Assembly (NCBI GenBank): GCA_046330135.1
Contig: JAXLTI010000004.1
Location: forward strand, 1,184,536-1,248,535
Source of the DNA: CAYYFX01 sp046330135
Lineage (GTDB): Bacteria; ARS69
Direction: 5' to 3'
Length of the DNA stretch: 64,000 nt
Shown here: piece by piece, positions 15,586-24,247 of the stretch
Numbering within the stretch: position 1 is the first letter of the stretch
How the letters are laid out: every line of letters starts with the position of its first letter
Made by a program: the position numbers and the translations under genes
The notes under the pieces: model-generated
Told to the model about the DNA's origin: nothing
The model's input: only the letters and a program-made list of their open reading frames with translations
Database searches by the model: none

Positions 15586-16759
15586 CGTCGTCCGGTCGAC
15601 GGACGAGCTCCTCGAAGAGTGCGCGCATGTTCGCCACGAAGGCGTCGCTCGAGAAGAGGCGCTCGAAGCGTCGACGTCCTGCTTCGCCGAGGCGCGCGGC
15701 CAGCTCCGGATCCCGGGCGATGCGCGCGACGCCCGCCGCCAGCGCGGGCGCGTCGCCCGCGGGCGCGAGGAAGCCCGTGACCTCCCGAGCGACGGCCTCC
15801 TTCGTGCCGCCCACGTCGGTCGCCACGACCGGCAGCCCCATCGCCATCGCCTCGCGAACCGCCCCGGGCAGGCCCTCGGCGCGCGAGGTCTGCACGTACA
15901 CGTCGAGGCGGGCGAGGAACGCCCACGGATCCTCGATCCAACCGGCCAGCTCCAGACGCTCGCCGAGGCCGTGGCGATACGCCACCTTGCGCAGCTCGTC
16001 GCGGTAGGACGCGTCCTCGGGAAGCGCGTCGCCGCCGATCACGAAGCAGGCGGCGGGAACGTCGCGCGCGAGCTGCGCGGCCATCTCCACGAAGGTCTGC
16101 GGATCCTTGCGCGGCGAGAGGGCGCCGAGAGTCCCGACGACCAGCCGATCGCCCGGCGCGCGACGTCGCGGCGCGGGCGGCGGCGGGGCCGCGTGTCCCG
16201 TGTATACCGCGCGGAGCTTCGGCCGAGCGCGCGAGAGCTGCGCCTTCCGGAAGATCTCCGCCGCCTGGGCTTCGTACTCGGTGACGATGCGCGCCGCCGC
16301 GCCGATCGCGACGTCGTTCAGGACGCGCACCACACCCGTCGAGCGCTGGCCGAGCCAGACGTTCCACACGAGCGGCACCCGTGCGCGCCGGCACGCGGCG
16401 GCCACCGTGAGCATCGTGCGGAGATTCGTGGCCCACACGGCCGCCGGCTGCATCTCGGCGAGAAGCGCTGCGAACGACCCGTCGTAGGCCAGGAGGCCGC
16501 CGGCCGCGCGGAGCGCGCCCAGAGCCGACGGGCGCGCGAGCTCCCCGCCGAACACGTCGAGGCTGCGGGGAAGCGAGAGGACTCGCACCGCCACGCCGTC
16601 CGCGGCCACCGCCCGCGTGAGGTCGCTCTCCCGCTGCGTCACGAGGCAGGGCTCGATCACGCCGCCGCGCAGCCCTGCGAGGAGCGTGCGGATCATGCGC
16701 GGCCCGCCGGTCAGGCGATCGCCCTGCGTGGTGTGCACGAAGAGGACGCGCGCGCTCAT
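15488..16759 (-). CDS. glycosyltransferase family 4 protein
   Basis: A 423-residue GT-B enzyme. The N-terminal domain begins VLFVHTTQGDRLTGGPRMI. The C-terminal nucleotide-sugar domain has VGTLGALSPRKDPQTFVEM, DVYVQTSRAEGLPGAVREAMAMG and VVATDVGGTKEAV, i.e. the E-x7-E motif of retaining GT4. It transfers a sugar to a surface-polysaccharide precursor at the cytoplasmic face. It is the last gene of the wzz-wzy-GT operon, with its start overlapping the wzy stop by ATGA. The last about 35 residues are Pro/Arg-rich and lie over the 3' end of the esterase gene on the other strand. Confidence 0.88.
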   Translation of the reverse strand: MSARVLFVHTTQGDRLTGGPRMIRTLLAGLRGGVIEPCLVTQRESDLTRAVAADGVAVRVLSLPRSLDVFGGELARPSALGALRAAGGLLAYDGSFAALLAEMQPAAVWATNLRTMLTVAAACRRARVPLVWNVWLGQRSTGVVRVLNDVAIGAAARIVTEYEAQAAEIFRKAQLSRARPKLRAVYTGHAAPPPPAPRRRAPGDRLVVGTLGALSPRKDPQTFVEMAAQLARDVPAACFVIGGDALPEDASYRDELRKVAYRHGLGERLELAGWIEDPWAFLARLDVYVQTSRAEGLPGAVREAMAMGLPVVATDVGGTKEAVAREVTGFLAPAGDAPALAAGVARIARDPELAARLGEAGRRRFERLFSSDAFVANMRALFEELVRRPDDVTAPRPLPSPESATRPSRRPVPAPASAPRRTS

Positions 16760-18228
16760 CGCGACGTCGCTTCCCGCGGACGGGTGCCGCCGTGCGGGCG
16801 CCCGGCGCGGACGAGGAGGCTTCCGAGGAAGATCGGCACGATGCGCATCGCCCAGGTGGAGCCCACCTGGAAGAAGGAGCCGCGCGTCACCATGCCCACG
16901 AACACCAGCGTGGCGCCGAGGAAGAGCGCGAGGAAGGGATGCCGCCTCTCGCGCTTCGAGTACGTCCACGCGACGCGTACGAGCGCGCCGAACAGCGCCA
17001 TGCCCACCACCACGCCCGCGAACTGGAAGTTGAAGTACAGCTCGCCGATCGTCCCGGGCGGCGCGCCGCCCATCGCCCAGCCGTAGATCTTCTCCGCGAG
17101 GATCGAGTCGATGCCCTTCGGCTTTCCCGGCCACAGCCCGCGCGGGACGAAGTTCACGAAGAAGTGCAGATACGAGCTGCCGAGGAGGAAGGGCAGGCGG
17201 TCCGGCGTGTACCAGAGGACGCTCAGCAGGTTGTCCATCATGTCGAAGTTGCGCCCGCCGAGCACGCCGTCGTAGACCGCGGTGGCGCTCCCCACCGAGA
17301 TCTCCTTCGCCTCGCTCGCGCGAAAGCCGTGGTGCGTGAGGTTCCGGTACTGGTCGTAGACCGAGAAGAGGAAGAGACCGGACGCCACGACGATCGCGAG
17401 CGTGCGAAGGCGCGGCGGCCGGAGCATCGCGGCGCGCACGACGAGCATCATGAACAGCACTTCCATCGCCCAGGCACGGCTGCCGAGCAGCCCGACCGCC
17501 ACCATCACGGCGAGCGCGTGGATCGCGAGCGAGAAGCGGCGCAGGCGACCGGCGCGCCCGCGCAGGTGACCCACGTACCGGAAGAGCAGACCCAGCTCCA
17601 GGAAGCGGATCCCGAAGAAGTAGAGATGCATGCCGGCCGACAGCTCGCTGCGCAGCTCCATGTTGGTGGCGAGGAAGATCAGCCCGCCCGCCGCGTGCGC
17701 GTACGCGGCGTAGGACGCGGCGCCGATCGTCGTGAAGAGGAGCGAGAGCGCGCGCACGCGACGCACGGACCAGCGCGAGCGCGGCACCGGGAGGCGCGCG
17801 CCGAGGGAGGCGGCCTGCGGCGACGCGTACCCGAGGTAGAACCCGCACACGCCGAGGATCACCACGAGGAGCCCGCGCGCGAGGAGATCGAGCGCGGTCG
17901 GGCGGTCCACGAGGATGTGATACAGGTTCAGCTTCTCGTGCCACACGAGATGCATCGAGCGGAGGAAGTACCCGAAGAAGCAGAACGCCGTGAAGATCAC
18001 GAGCGGGTGGAAGGCCGTCCAGCGTCCCTCGAGAGCGGCCACCACGTGCGGCAGGAAGAGGAGCAGCCCGAGCACGGCGAGCAGCGGGACCACGGGTCCC
18101 GCGTCGGTGCGGGTGGACAGGGCGGCCAGGAGCGCCAGCAACGCGCCCGCGCCGGCGACACCGAGGCGGGCGGCGCGCGGGGCGCGCACGTCGCGCGGAG
18201 CGGCGAGGGGTGCGGCGGATCCGCTCAT
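16756..18228 (-). CDS. O-antigen/exopolysaccharide polymerase (Wzy-like)
   Basis: A 490-residue inner-membrane protein with about twelve hydrophobic segments and one large periplasmic loop (about 290-380: RNLTHHGFRASEAKEISVG, NFVPRGLWPGKPKG). Its layout matches oligosaccharide repeat-unit polymerases. The loop has the Arg-rich PRGLWPGKP pattern often seen in Wzy-type proteins, while overall sequence conservation in this family is low. It is flanked by a Wzz-type chain-length regulator (13-nt gap) and a GT4 gene (ATGA overlap), which supports the call. No flippase or initiating transferase is in the window, so the locus is incomplete here. Confidence 0.78.
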   Translation of the reverse strand: MSGSAAPLAAPRDVRAPRAARLGVAGAGALLALLAALSTRTDAGPVVPLLAVLGLLLFLPHVVAALEGRWTAFHPLVIFTAFCFFGYFLRSMHLVWHEKLNLYHILVDRPTALDLLARGLLVVILGVCGFYLGYASPQAASLGARLPVPRSRWSVRRVRALSLLFTTIGAASYAAYAHAAGGLIFLATNMELRSELSAGMHLYFFGIRFLELGLLFRYVGHLRGRAGRLRRFSLAIHALAVMVAVGLLGSRAWAMEVLFMMLVVRAAMLRPPRLRTLAIVVASGLFLFSVYDQYRNLTHHGFRASEAKEISVGSATAVYDGVLGGRNFDMMDNLLSVLWYTPDRLPFLLGSSYLHFFVNFVPRGLWPGKPKGIDSILAEKIYGWAMGGAPPGTIGELYFNFQFAGVVVGMALFGALVRVAWTYSKRERRHPFLALFLGATLVFVGMVTRGSFFQVGSTWAMRIVPIFLGSLLVRAGRPHGGTRPREATSR

Positions 18229-18241
18229 CGCGGCGCCGACG

Positions 18242-19345
18242 TCACTCGGGGCTCAGACGCGCGCGGGGGCGTCGGCGGAAGAGGCGGCGGACGTCGCCCG
18301 CGAGCGGCGCCACGGCGTCGGCGAGGTCGGGCGAGGTGCGGAGCGCGGCGCGGAGCAGCACCCACGTCGTCGAGGCGAACGCGGCCAGGAGCAGAGCGGC
18401 CGCCACCATGAGCACGCGCATCGGCCGGCTCGGACGGATCGGCGGCACGGCCGTGTCCAGGACCTTGATCACCGGCGTGTTCTTCACTTCCTCGATCTCC
18501 GCGATCTCCTTCTGCTTCTGCAGCTCCAGGAAGACCTGCTCCTGGATCATGACGTCGCGCTGCAGGCGCGCTTCCTCGGTCTGCAGCTCCGGCGAGCTGC
18601 CGATCTGCCGGTTCGCCTGCCGGAACTTCGTCAGGCGGTCCTCGGCGGCGCTCAGCTCGTGCGAGACGTCGCCGAGACGGCCGTCGATGAACGTGCGGTT
18701 CTTGCGCCCTTCGTCCTGACGCAGCGCGATCAGGTAGGCCTCGAGCGATCCCACCAGCGCGTTCGCCACGTCGGCGGAGAGGTGCGGGTTCTTGGTGGTG
18801 ACGTCGAGGGAGACGATGCCGGTCTCCTCGTCCTTCGCCGCGGTCACGACGTTCCTCTCGAGCGTGCGGATCGCCTTCATGCGCGTCTTGTGGGAGTCGC
18901 GGTCGTGCGGGCGGAGGATCGCCAGGAACGGCTTCGGCGGAGCGCCTTCCTCTTCGGAGAACGGCTTGTCGAGGAGGCCGCTGAGGAGGCGCTCGCTCGT
19001 CAGGATCGAAGGGTAGAGATCGGATTGGCTCGCCGGGCCGAACGGGAACTGCAAGCCCATGGACGAGGCGAGGCCGCTGAGCTGCGACGGCAAGGCGCTG
19101 GCTTCGTCGTCGGTGGGGAGGAGAACGGCATGCGCCGTCCACTCGCGTGGGAGGAGGAAGGCGAGGAGCACGGTGGCGACGGTCGCGCCGGCGGTGAAGA
19201 GCGCGATCCGGCCCCGCGCCTGCACGAGCGCGCGCACGTAGCCGCTGAGCTCCCCGGGCGCCGCGGACGTCGCGTGGTGCGCGGCGGCCCCCCCCCGCGG
19301 GGCGGTCGTCTCCTCGGACAGATCCTCTCGAACGAGCGTATCCAT
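18242..19345 (-). CDS. Wzz-type polysaccharide chain-length determinant
   Basis: A 367-residue protein with a cytoplasmic N-terminus and two transmembrane segments (about 45-65 and 320-342) flanking a long periplasmic coiled-coil region. The coiled coil includes SHELSAAEDRLTKFRQANRQ and LQRDVMIQEQVFLELQKQKEIAE. The second helix is preceded by the Pro-rich PPIRPSRP motif typical of Wzz/GNVR proteins. It lacks a C-terminal tyrosine kinase domain, unlike BY-kinase fusions. It sets polymer length with the following Wzy-like protein. It is the first gene of the operon; the 162-nt upstream gap shows no clear promoter. Confidence 0.88.
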   Translation of the reverse strand: MDTLVREDLSEETTAPRGGAAAHHATSAAPGELSGYVRALVQARGRIALFTAGATVATVLLAFLLPREWTAHAVLLPTDDEASALPSQLSGLASSMGLQFPFGPASQSDLYPSILTSERLLSGLLDKPFSEEEGAPPKPFLAILRPHDRDSHKTRMKAIRTLERNVVTAAKDEETGIVSLDVTTKNPHLSADVANALVGSLEAYLIALRQDEGRKNRTFIDGRLGDVSHELSAAEDRLTKFRQANRQIGSSPELQTEEARLQRDVMIQEQVFLELQKQKEIAEIEEVKNTPVIKVLDTAVPPIRPSRPMRVLMVAAALLLAAFASTTWVLLRAALRTSPDLADAVAPLAGDVRRLFRRRPRARLSPE

Positions 19346-19507
19346 GCGAATCCCGTCCCCGGGCTCGAGGGAGGCCTCGATCCTCTTTTCGTGAGGAATT
19401 CGATGGATCCTTAGGTTTTTCTGGCAGAGGGCGACCGTGGCGTTTCCGGACGCACCCGAAGAGCCGCCCGGCCGCTGCAGGGGCGTGGCGGCCGCCCCGG
19501 AGCCTGG

Positions 19508-19924
19508 CTAGATCTCGTCGTGCTCGTCGAAGGAGTGTCCGGGAATCCGCCGGCGGCCCGCGAAGCCTGCTTCCCGCGCGTGGTACCACTCCACGTGGGG
19601 CTCGTCGCTTCGCCAGCACAGCAGCACCTCGCGACCGTCGATCTTCGCGGGGAAGTCCACCAGGCCGACCTCGAAGTCCCAGTCCTTGTACGTGGCCCCG
19701 AGGTCTTCGAGCTCCTGCATGAGGTCCAGGATGTCCTGGCGGATCTGCTCGAGCGCCTCGTCCTCGTCGGGCTCCTTCGAGAGCGCCGTGCGGCCCCTCA
19801 GCTCGCGAGCCTTCTCCAGGATGTCGGCGACGATGCTGCGCACCAGCGGCAGAGTCCGGTTGGCCTCCGCCGGGGTGAAGAGCTTGGCGGTCATGACCCC
19901 TTTGGGAGATCGGGAAGTGTTCAT
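19508..19924 (-). CDS. DUF2203 family protein
   Basis: A 138-residue acidic cytoplasmic protein. It has KLFTPAEANRTLPLVRSIV at the start, a helical middle, then DWDFEVGLVDFPAKIDGREVLLCWRSDEPHVEWYH. These are the hallmarks of DUF2203, an uncharacterised family (usually about 120-130 residues) common in actinobacteria and the FCB group. I prefer the ATG at 19924 (GGAG 5 nt upstream) to that at 19894. It stands alone; no operon partner is evident. Confidence 0.85.
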   Translation of the reverse strand: MNTSRSPKGVMTAKLFTPAEANRTLPLVRSIVADILEKARELRGRTALSKEPDEDEALEQIRQDILDLMQELEDLGATYKDWDFEVGLVDFPAKIDGREVLLCWRSDEPHVEWYHAREAGFAGRRRIPGHSFDEHDEI

Positions 19925-20110
19925 GGCGTCTCCATGGTAGGGCGCGAGAGGCTGTTCGGGGAGGGCCAGGTGCGACGTCTCGTACGCTCTCGCCGGCTTC
20001 GCGTCAAGGAGCGGGAAAGCCGGGAGCGTCCGGATTCGGACCCTGCCCGCCCGGGCGGTGGACGCGCCCACGACCAAGACTCCGGAGGCGGGAGGGAGAG
20101 GCAGATTCCT

Positions 20111-20134
20111 CGCCCCGGAGGCGACCCCGGGGCG
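20111..20134 (-). terminator. hairpin after the M24 peptidase gene
   Basis: An 8-bp perfect inverted repeat (arms 20111-20118 and 20127-20134, 8-nt loop) lies directly downstream of the M24 stop on the minus strand. It is not followed by a T-run. Confidence 0.4.
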
Positions 20135-20136
20135 TC

Positions 20137-21369
20137 TCAGCCCGCGATCCGGATCTCCTCCGGGCCGGCGGTGAGGTCCCGGCCGCCCTGTTCCGTCACC
20201 ACGTAGGTGTTCTCGACTCCCACCGCCCCCGGGTCTCCGAAGAAGATCTTCGGCTCCACCGCGAGCACGTTTCCAGCCTCCAGCGGTGTTTCGAAGCCGG
20301 AGGCCAGAACCGGAAGCTCGTCGAGGTCGAGGCCGACGCCGTGCCCCACAAATTGGACGCGATTCTCCCCGAAGCCCATGAACCGGTCCGCCCACGGGCT
20401 CCTCGCCGCCTTCGCGGTGGCGGCGGCCCAGATCGCCGCAGGGATTGCTCCCGGGCGGAGCAACGCCTTGATGTCCGAGAGGATCTCGCGACACAGCTCG
20501 TGCGCGTCGCGCGCCTCCTTCGAGGGCTCGCCCACGCAGTAGACCCGCGCGCGGTCGGCGAGGTACCCGCCCGCTCCGCCCACGTAGTCCACGAGGATGG
20601 TGGCGCCCTTCTCGAGCACCCGCTCGCCGCCGCCCTGCTGCACCGCGGGATAGAGGCCCTCGAGGCCGTCCGGCCCGTCGAAGTAGCAGGGATAGGACGC
20701 GGACGCCCCGGCGGAGACCGTGCCGAGGTGCATCTCCAGATTCCAGCGACGCACGCGCACGACGCCCTGATGCCGAAGCCGGCGCATCTCGCCCTCCACG
20801 AAGGCGGACAGCTCGATCTCCGAGACGCCGGCGGCGAGGCGCCGCGGGAGGAGGACGTCCATCGCCTCCCCCACGATCCGCCCCGCTTTCTCGATCCACT
20901 CGATCTCGTAGGCCGACTTCACCGCGCGCACCTCGCGGATCGCGCGGGAGACGTCGCGGAAGTCCACGCTCGGGAACGCGCGACGCAGGCGCTCGAAGGT
21001 CGCCACCGGCACGACGTCCAGCTCGAGGCCCACCGCGCCGGACACCGTGACGCCGAGCGCCGCGAGCGCGCCGGGCAGGTCCGCCGGGCGCCGCGCGGGG
21101 CAGCATGGCAGGGGAGACTCCGCGGCCGCGCGCTCCACGCTCATGCGGATCGGCAGCACCGCCCGCCCCTCCGCCGTCACGAAGGGCCAGCCCTCGCCGA
21201 GCGTCCCGGAGATCCAGAAGAGGCTCGAGGGGTGGAGGAGGAAGGCGCCGTCGAGCTTGTCCTGTCGAAGGCGCGCGGCGAAGCGCTCGGCGCGCGCGGC
21301 CAGCTCCGCCGGGGGAACGAGCGGCAGCGGGGAAGGGACGAGAGAGGTCGATGCCGGAGAGGTGCGCAA
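20137..21369 (-). CDS. M24 family metallopeptidase (Xaa-Pro peptidase type)
   Basis: A 410-residue protein with a creatinase-like N-terminal domain (about 20-165) and a pita-bread M24 catalytic domain (about 170-400). The five dinuclear metal ligands are visible: Asp in LVDYVGG, Asp in LADRARVY, His in VGHGVGLDLDELP, Glu in AVEPKIFF and Glu in VENTYVV. This matches aminopeptidase P/prolidase-type enzymes cutting Xaa-Pro bonds in the cytoplasm. The ATG at 21369 is the first start; TAGAAT lies upstream at 21407-21402 as a possible -10. Confidence 0.9.
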   Translation of the reverse strand: MRTSPASTSLVPSPLPLVPPAELAARAERFAARLRQDKLDGAFLLHPSSLFWISGTLGEGWPFVTAEGRAVLPIRMSVERAAAESPLPCCPARRPADLPGALAALGVTVSGAVGLELDVVPVATFERLRRAFPSVDFRDVSRAIREVRAVKSAYEIEWIEKAGRIVGEAMDVLLPRRLAAGVSEIELSAFVEGEMRRLRHQGVVRVRRWNLEMHLGTVSAGASASYPCYFDGPDGLEGLYPAVQQGGGERVLEKGATILVDYVGGAGGYLADRARVYCVGEPSKEARDAHELCREILSDIKALLRPGAIPAAIWAAATAKAARSPWADRFMGFGENRVQFVGHGVGLDLDELPVLASGFETPLEAGNVLAVEPKIFFGDPGAVGVENTYVVTEQGGRDLTAGPEEIRIAG

Positions 21370-21525
21370 GGGTCTGTCCCGAGAGTGGGGATTCAGCGGC
21401 GATTCTACCCGGCTTTCCTCAAGAGAGGACCGCTCTTAGCCGATGGCGATGAAGACTGTCGCGACCCCACCTCGCCCGAGACCGTCCGCGTCGCGATTTC
21501 GGCCCCCCTGGCCACGGATGTGGGA

Positions 21526-22473
21526 ATGAAGAACCTCCGAGAGATCATCCTCCGGCACTTCGAGCCGTTGCTGGTCGCCTCGATCTTCGGCGGCCTGCTG
21601 GTGATGAACTTCTTCGTGGTCTATAAGGCCTCGTTCCTCAACTTCTACTACGTGCCCACGCTCGTGGCCGGCCTCGTGGTGGGCATGCGCATGTCCCTCC
21701 TGGTGGCGTGCCTTTCCGTCTCGTCCGTCTCCCTGCTCACGATCCTGATGCCGCAGCGCTTCGCGCTCGGCGAGACCCGCCTCGAGACGTGGCTCACGCT
21801 GGCGCTCTGGGGCGGCTTCCTGATCTTGACGAGCTGGGTGGTCGGTGTGCTTCACGGCCGGAACGCCGAGAAGGTCCGCTCCCTGCGCCAGGCGTACATG
21901 GGCACGCTGGAGATCCTGACGAAGTACCTCGAGGCGAGCGATCCCAGCGCGTTCGGTCACAGCACGCGCGTGTCCCGGCTGGCCGCGGAGCTGGCCACGG
22001 TGATGGGGCTCTCTCCGGGTCGGATCGAGAATTGCCGCGTGGCGGGCTTGCTCCACGAGGTCGGCAAGATCGACCTGACGGAAGACCTGGGTCGCGTGCT
22101 CAGCGAGGAGAGCGGCGGCGAAGAGACGTCGCCGGCCAAACGGCCCGCGGTCCGCAGCGCTCGCCTGATCGACTCGGTCGGCGGGATCCTGCACGACATC
22201 GTCCCGATCATCGAGTACCACGAGGATCCGTACATCCAGGACGGACGCGTCAACGTGGACGTTCCGCTGGAGGCCCAGATCCTCGCCGTGGCCAACGGCT
22301 ACGACGAAGCGGTTCGCAGTCGCCCGCGCCGCCGGGGCCTGCCGCGGGAGAAGGCGCTCGCCGAGCTCGAGAAGTGGTCCGGCGGCAACTACGCCCCGGA
22401 CGTCGTCACCGCTTTCAAGCTCATCCCCCCCGCGATCGTCGAGCGGATCGAGACGGAAGCCGTCGGCTCCTGA
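21526..22473 (+). CDS. membrane-anchored HD-domain protein (degenerate HD-GYP-like)
   Basis: A 315-residue protein with three to four N-terminal transmembrane helices (about 15-105), then an HD domain (about 125-310). HSTRVSRLAAELATVMGL and GLLHEVGKIDLTED mark the first helices, but the signature pair reads His-Glu instead of His-Asp. The second block is EYHEDPYIQDG. The HHExxDGxGYP segment of c-di-GMP phosphodiesterases is absent. The tail DVVTAFKLIPPAIVERIE resembles HD-GYP C-termini. It may be a divergent phosphodiesterase or a signalling protein without catalysis. The ATG at 21526 lacks a strong ribosome site. Confidence 0.75.
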   Translation: MKNLREIILRHFEPLLVASIFGGLLVMNFFVVYKASFLNFYYVPTLVAGLVVGMRMSLLVACLSVSSVSLLTILMPQRFALGETRLETWLTLALWGGFLILTSWVVGVLHGRNAEKVRSLRQAYMGTLEILTKYLEASDPSAFGHSTRVSRLAAELATVMGLSPGRIENCRVAGLLHEVGKIDLTEDLGRVLSEESGGEETSPAKRPAVRSARLIDSVGGILHDIVPIIEYHEDPYIQDGRVNVDVPLEAQILAVANGYDEAVRSRPRRRGLPREKALAELEKWSGGNYAPDVVTAFKLIPPAIVERIETEAVGS

Positions 22474-22497
22474 GTCCGTGAAATCGCGAGGTGCTGG

Positions 22498-22527
22498 GGC
22501 CGGCCCGCCCTGAGTTCGGGCCTGGCC
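22498..22527. terminator. hairpin between convergent HD-domain and cysteine desulfurase genes
   Basis: An inverted repeat with arms 22498-22507 and 22517-22527 (one bulged base, 9-nt loop) lies in the 75-nt gap between two convergent genes. It could serve both directions. No clear T-run. Confidence 0.4.
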
Positions 22528-22548
22528 GCCCGATCCGCTGCCGGATTC

Positions 22549-23718
22549 TCAGGTTCGCGCGGCCAACTCGCGAAGCTTCCTCACCGCACGCACCACGTCG
22601 GTCGCCGCTTCGTCGATCTCTTCGGGGGTCGTGAAGCGGTGCAGCCCGAAGCGGATCGACGACTGCGCGCGCGCCTGCCCCAGCCCGAGCGCCGTGATCA
22701 CGTGACTCGGCTCGGGGCTCGCCGACGAGCACGCGGCCCCCGTGGACACCGCGACGTTCGGGATCTCGTGCAGGAGATCCTCGGCCTCCACGCCGGTGAA
22801 GGAGACGTTGAGGTTGTTCGGCAGGCGAAGGGTCGGGTGCCCGTTGAGCTGGATGTCCGGGAGCCCCTCGCGCAAGGCGCTCCAGAGACGGTCACGCAGA
22901 GCGCAGACGCGGGCGGTCTCGGCTTCCCGCTCCGCCGCCGCGATCGCGAGAGCTTCGCCCATGCCCACCACTCCCGGCACGTTCAGCGTCCCGGAGCGGA
23001 GCCCGCGCTCGTGTCCGCCGCCGTGGAGGATGGGCGCGAGGCGCACGGTGGGCCGCCGGCGGCGCACCCACAAGGCGCCGACGCCCTTCGGGCCGTAGAC
23101 CTTGTGACCGGACATGGAGAGAAGGTCGACGCCGTCGCGCTCCACGTTCACGTCCACGCGGCCGAGCGCCTGCGCGGCGTCCGTGTGGAAGAGCGCGGCG
23201 CCGCGCTCGTGCACGATCCGCGCGATCGCTGCGATCGGATGCAGCGTGCCGACCTCGTTGTTCGCGGTCATGATCGTGACGAGGATCGTGCGATCCGTGA
23301 GCGTGGCCGCGAGCGCGTCGAGGTCCAGGAGTCCGGTGGAGTCCACGGGGAGGACGGTGACGCGGAAGCCGATGCGCTCGAGATGGCGGCACGGGTCCAG
23401 TACCGCCGAATGCTCCGTGGTGCACGTCACCACGTGGTCGCCCTTCTCGCGGTAAGCCTCCGCCGCGCCGAGGATCGCCAGGTTGTTCGCCTCGGTCGCC
23501 CCGGACGTCCACACGATCTCCTTCGCCGACCCGCCGATCGCCGCGGCCGCCTGGGCGCGCGCCTGCTCCACCGCATCCTCGGCCACCCAGCCATACGCGT
23601 GCGTGCGGCTCGCGGCATTCCCGAAGGACTCGGCGAAGTACGGCAGCATCGCTTCCAGCACGCGCGGGTCCACCGGCGTGGTGGCGTGGGCGTCCAGGTA
23701 GATGGGGCGGTCTCGCAC
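22549..23718 (-). CDS. cysteine desulfurase (NifS/IscS class V aminotransferase fold)
   Basis: A 389-residue PLP enzyme that removes sulfur from L-cysteine for Fe-S cluster, thiamine or tRNA thiolation. It has YLDAHATTPVDP at the start, SGATEANN, TEHSAV (His103 stacking on PLP), FHTDAAQALG, the Schiff-base Lys206 in SMSGHKVYGPKG, and RSGTLN. The flexible loop has the active Cys330 in STGAACSSASPEPSHV. The loop length is that of group I (IscS/NifS). The GTG at 23718 is preceded by GAGGAG. No iscU or other Fe-S gene is adjacent; thiC lies far away. Confidence 0.93.
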   Translation of the reverse strand: MRDRPIYLDAHATTPVDPRVLEAMLPYFAESFGNAASRTHAYGWVAEDAVEQARAQAAAAIGGSAKEIVWTSGATEANNLAILGAAEAYREKGDHVVTCTTEHSAVLDPCRHLERIGFRVTVLPVDSTGLLDLDALAATLTDRTILVTIMTANNEVGTLHPIAAIARIVHERGAALFHTDAAQALGRVDVNVERDGVDLLSMSGHKVYGPKGVGALWVRRRRPTVRLAPILHGGGHERGLRSGTLNVPGVVGMGEALAIAAAEREAETARVCALRDRLWSALREGLPDIQLNGHPTLRLPNNLNVSFTGVEAEDLLHEIPNVAVSTGAACSSASPEPSHVITALGLGQARAQSSIRFGLHRFTTPEEIDEAATDVVRAVRKLRELAART

Positions 23719-24247
23719 GCAAGCTCCTCGGGAGGCGGGCTCCCATGATGCCGCGGATCGCCCTCGGCGGCCACTCGGCACACCGTTGTGCGAATGAGCC
23801 CCCGATGGAGGGGCCCCTCTTCGCAGTCCACCCGAAAGCGGGGCAGCGGGTGAACACCGCGTGGCCCGGCGGTGCGATGGCGACCGCTAACCACCGGCCG
23901 CCCGCGCCGCTGCGAGGCCTGTGCTCCTTCCGGCCTCGCGAGCCGCCCCGATGGCCGGAAATGACCCAGCCCCCGCACCCCTTCCGGCGCGGCGATTGCT
24001 TTATCTCAGCGCGGCCCGAGCGCCTCCCGATGATTCTGCTGGGCGCCCGGGCCGAGCGCCCCCACCGAGCGAGCAAGATGCGAGACGCGTTCTGCGAAAC
24101 GGCCGAATGTCAGTCGGTGACAGATGCGAATGGTGCGCAGGACGCGGCGGGTGTCTACTTCGCGCGGGCTCGAAGCGGGTTGCGAGAGCTGCACCGTCGA
24201 ACACGTGCTCGTGCCGCTCTCCCAATCCGCTGGGAAGGAGACGCGCG
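23719..24247. other. 529-nt gap without an intact gene
   Basis: This lies between two divergent genes. It holds a hairpin near 24046 (GGGCGC/GCGCCC) and, at 24120-24179, an open stretch that resembles the end of a FlgD-type secreted protein (listed separately). The GGAAGGAG ribosome site of the next gene is at 24234-24241. No convincing promoter was picked out. Confidence 0.5.
24120..24179 (+). pseudogene. possible remnant of a FlgD-type C-terminal domain
   Basis: Read in the frame starting at 24120, the sequence gives TDANGAQDAAGVYFARARSG. This mirrors DASGAVTPSGIYFARLDAAG at the end of the neighbouring 711-residue secreted protein. No upstream gene body continues in this frame. It may be the tail of a decayed secreted-protein gene, or chance. 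Confidence 0.35.
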
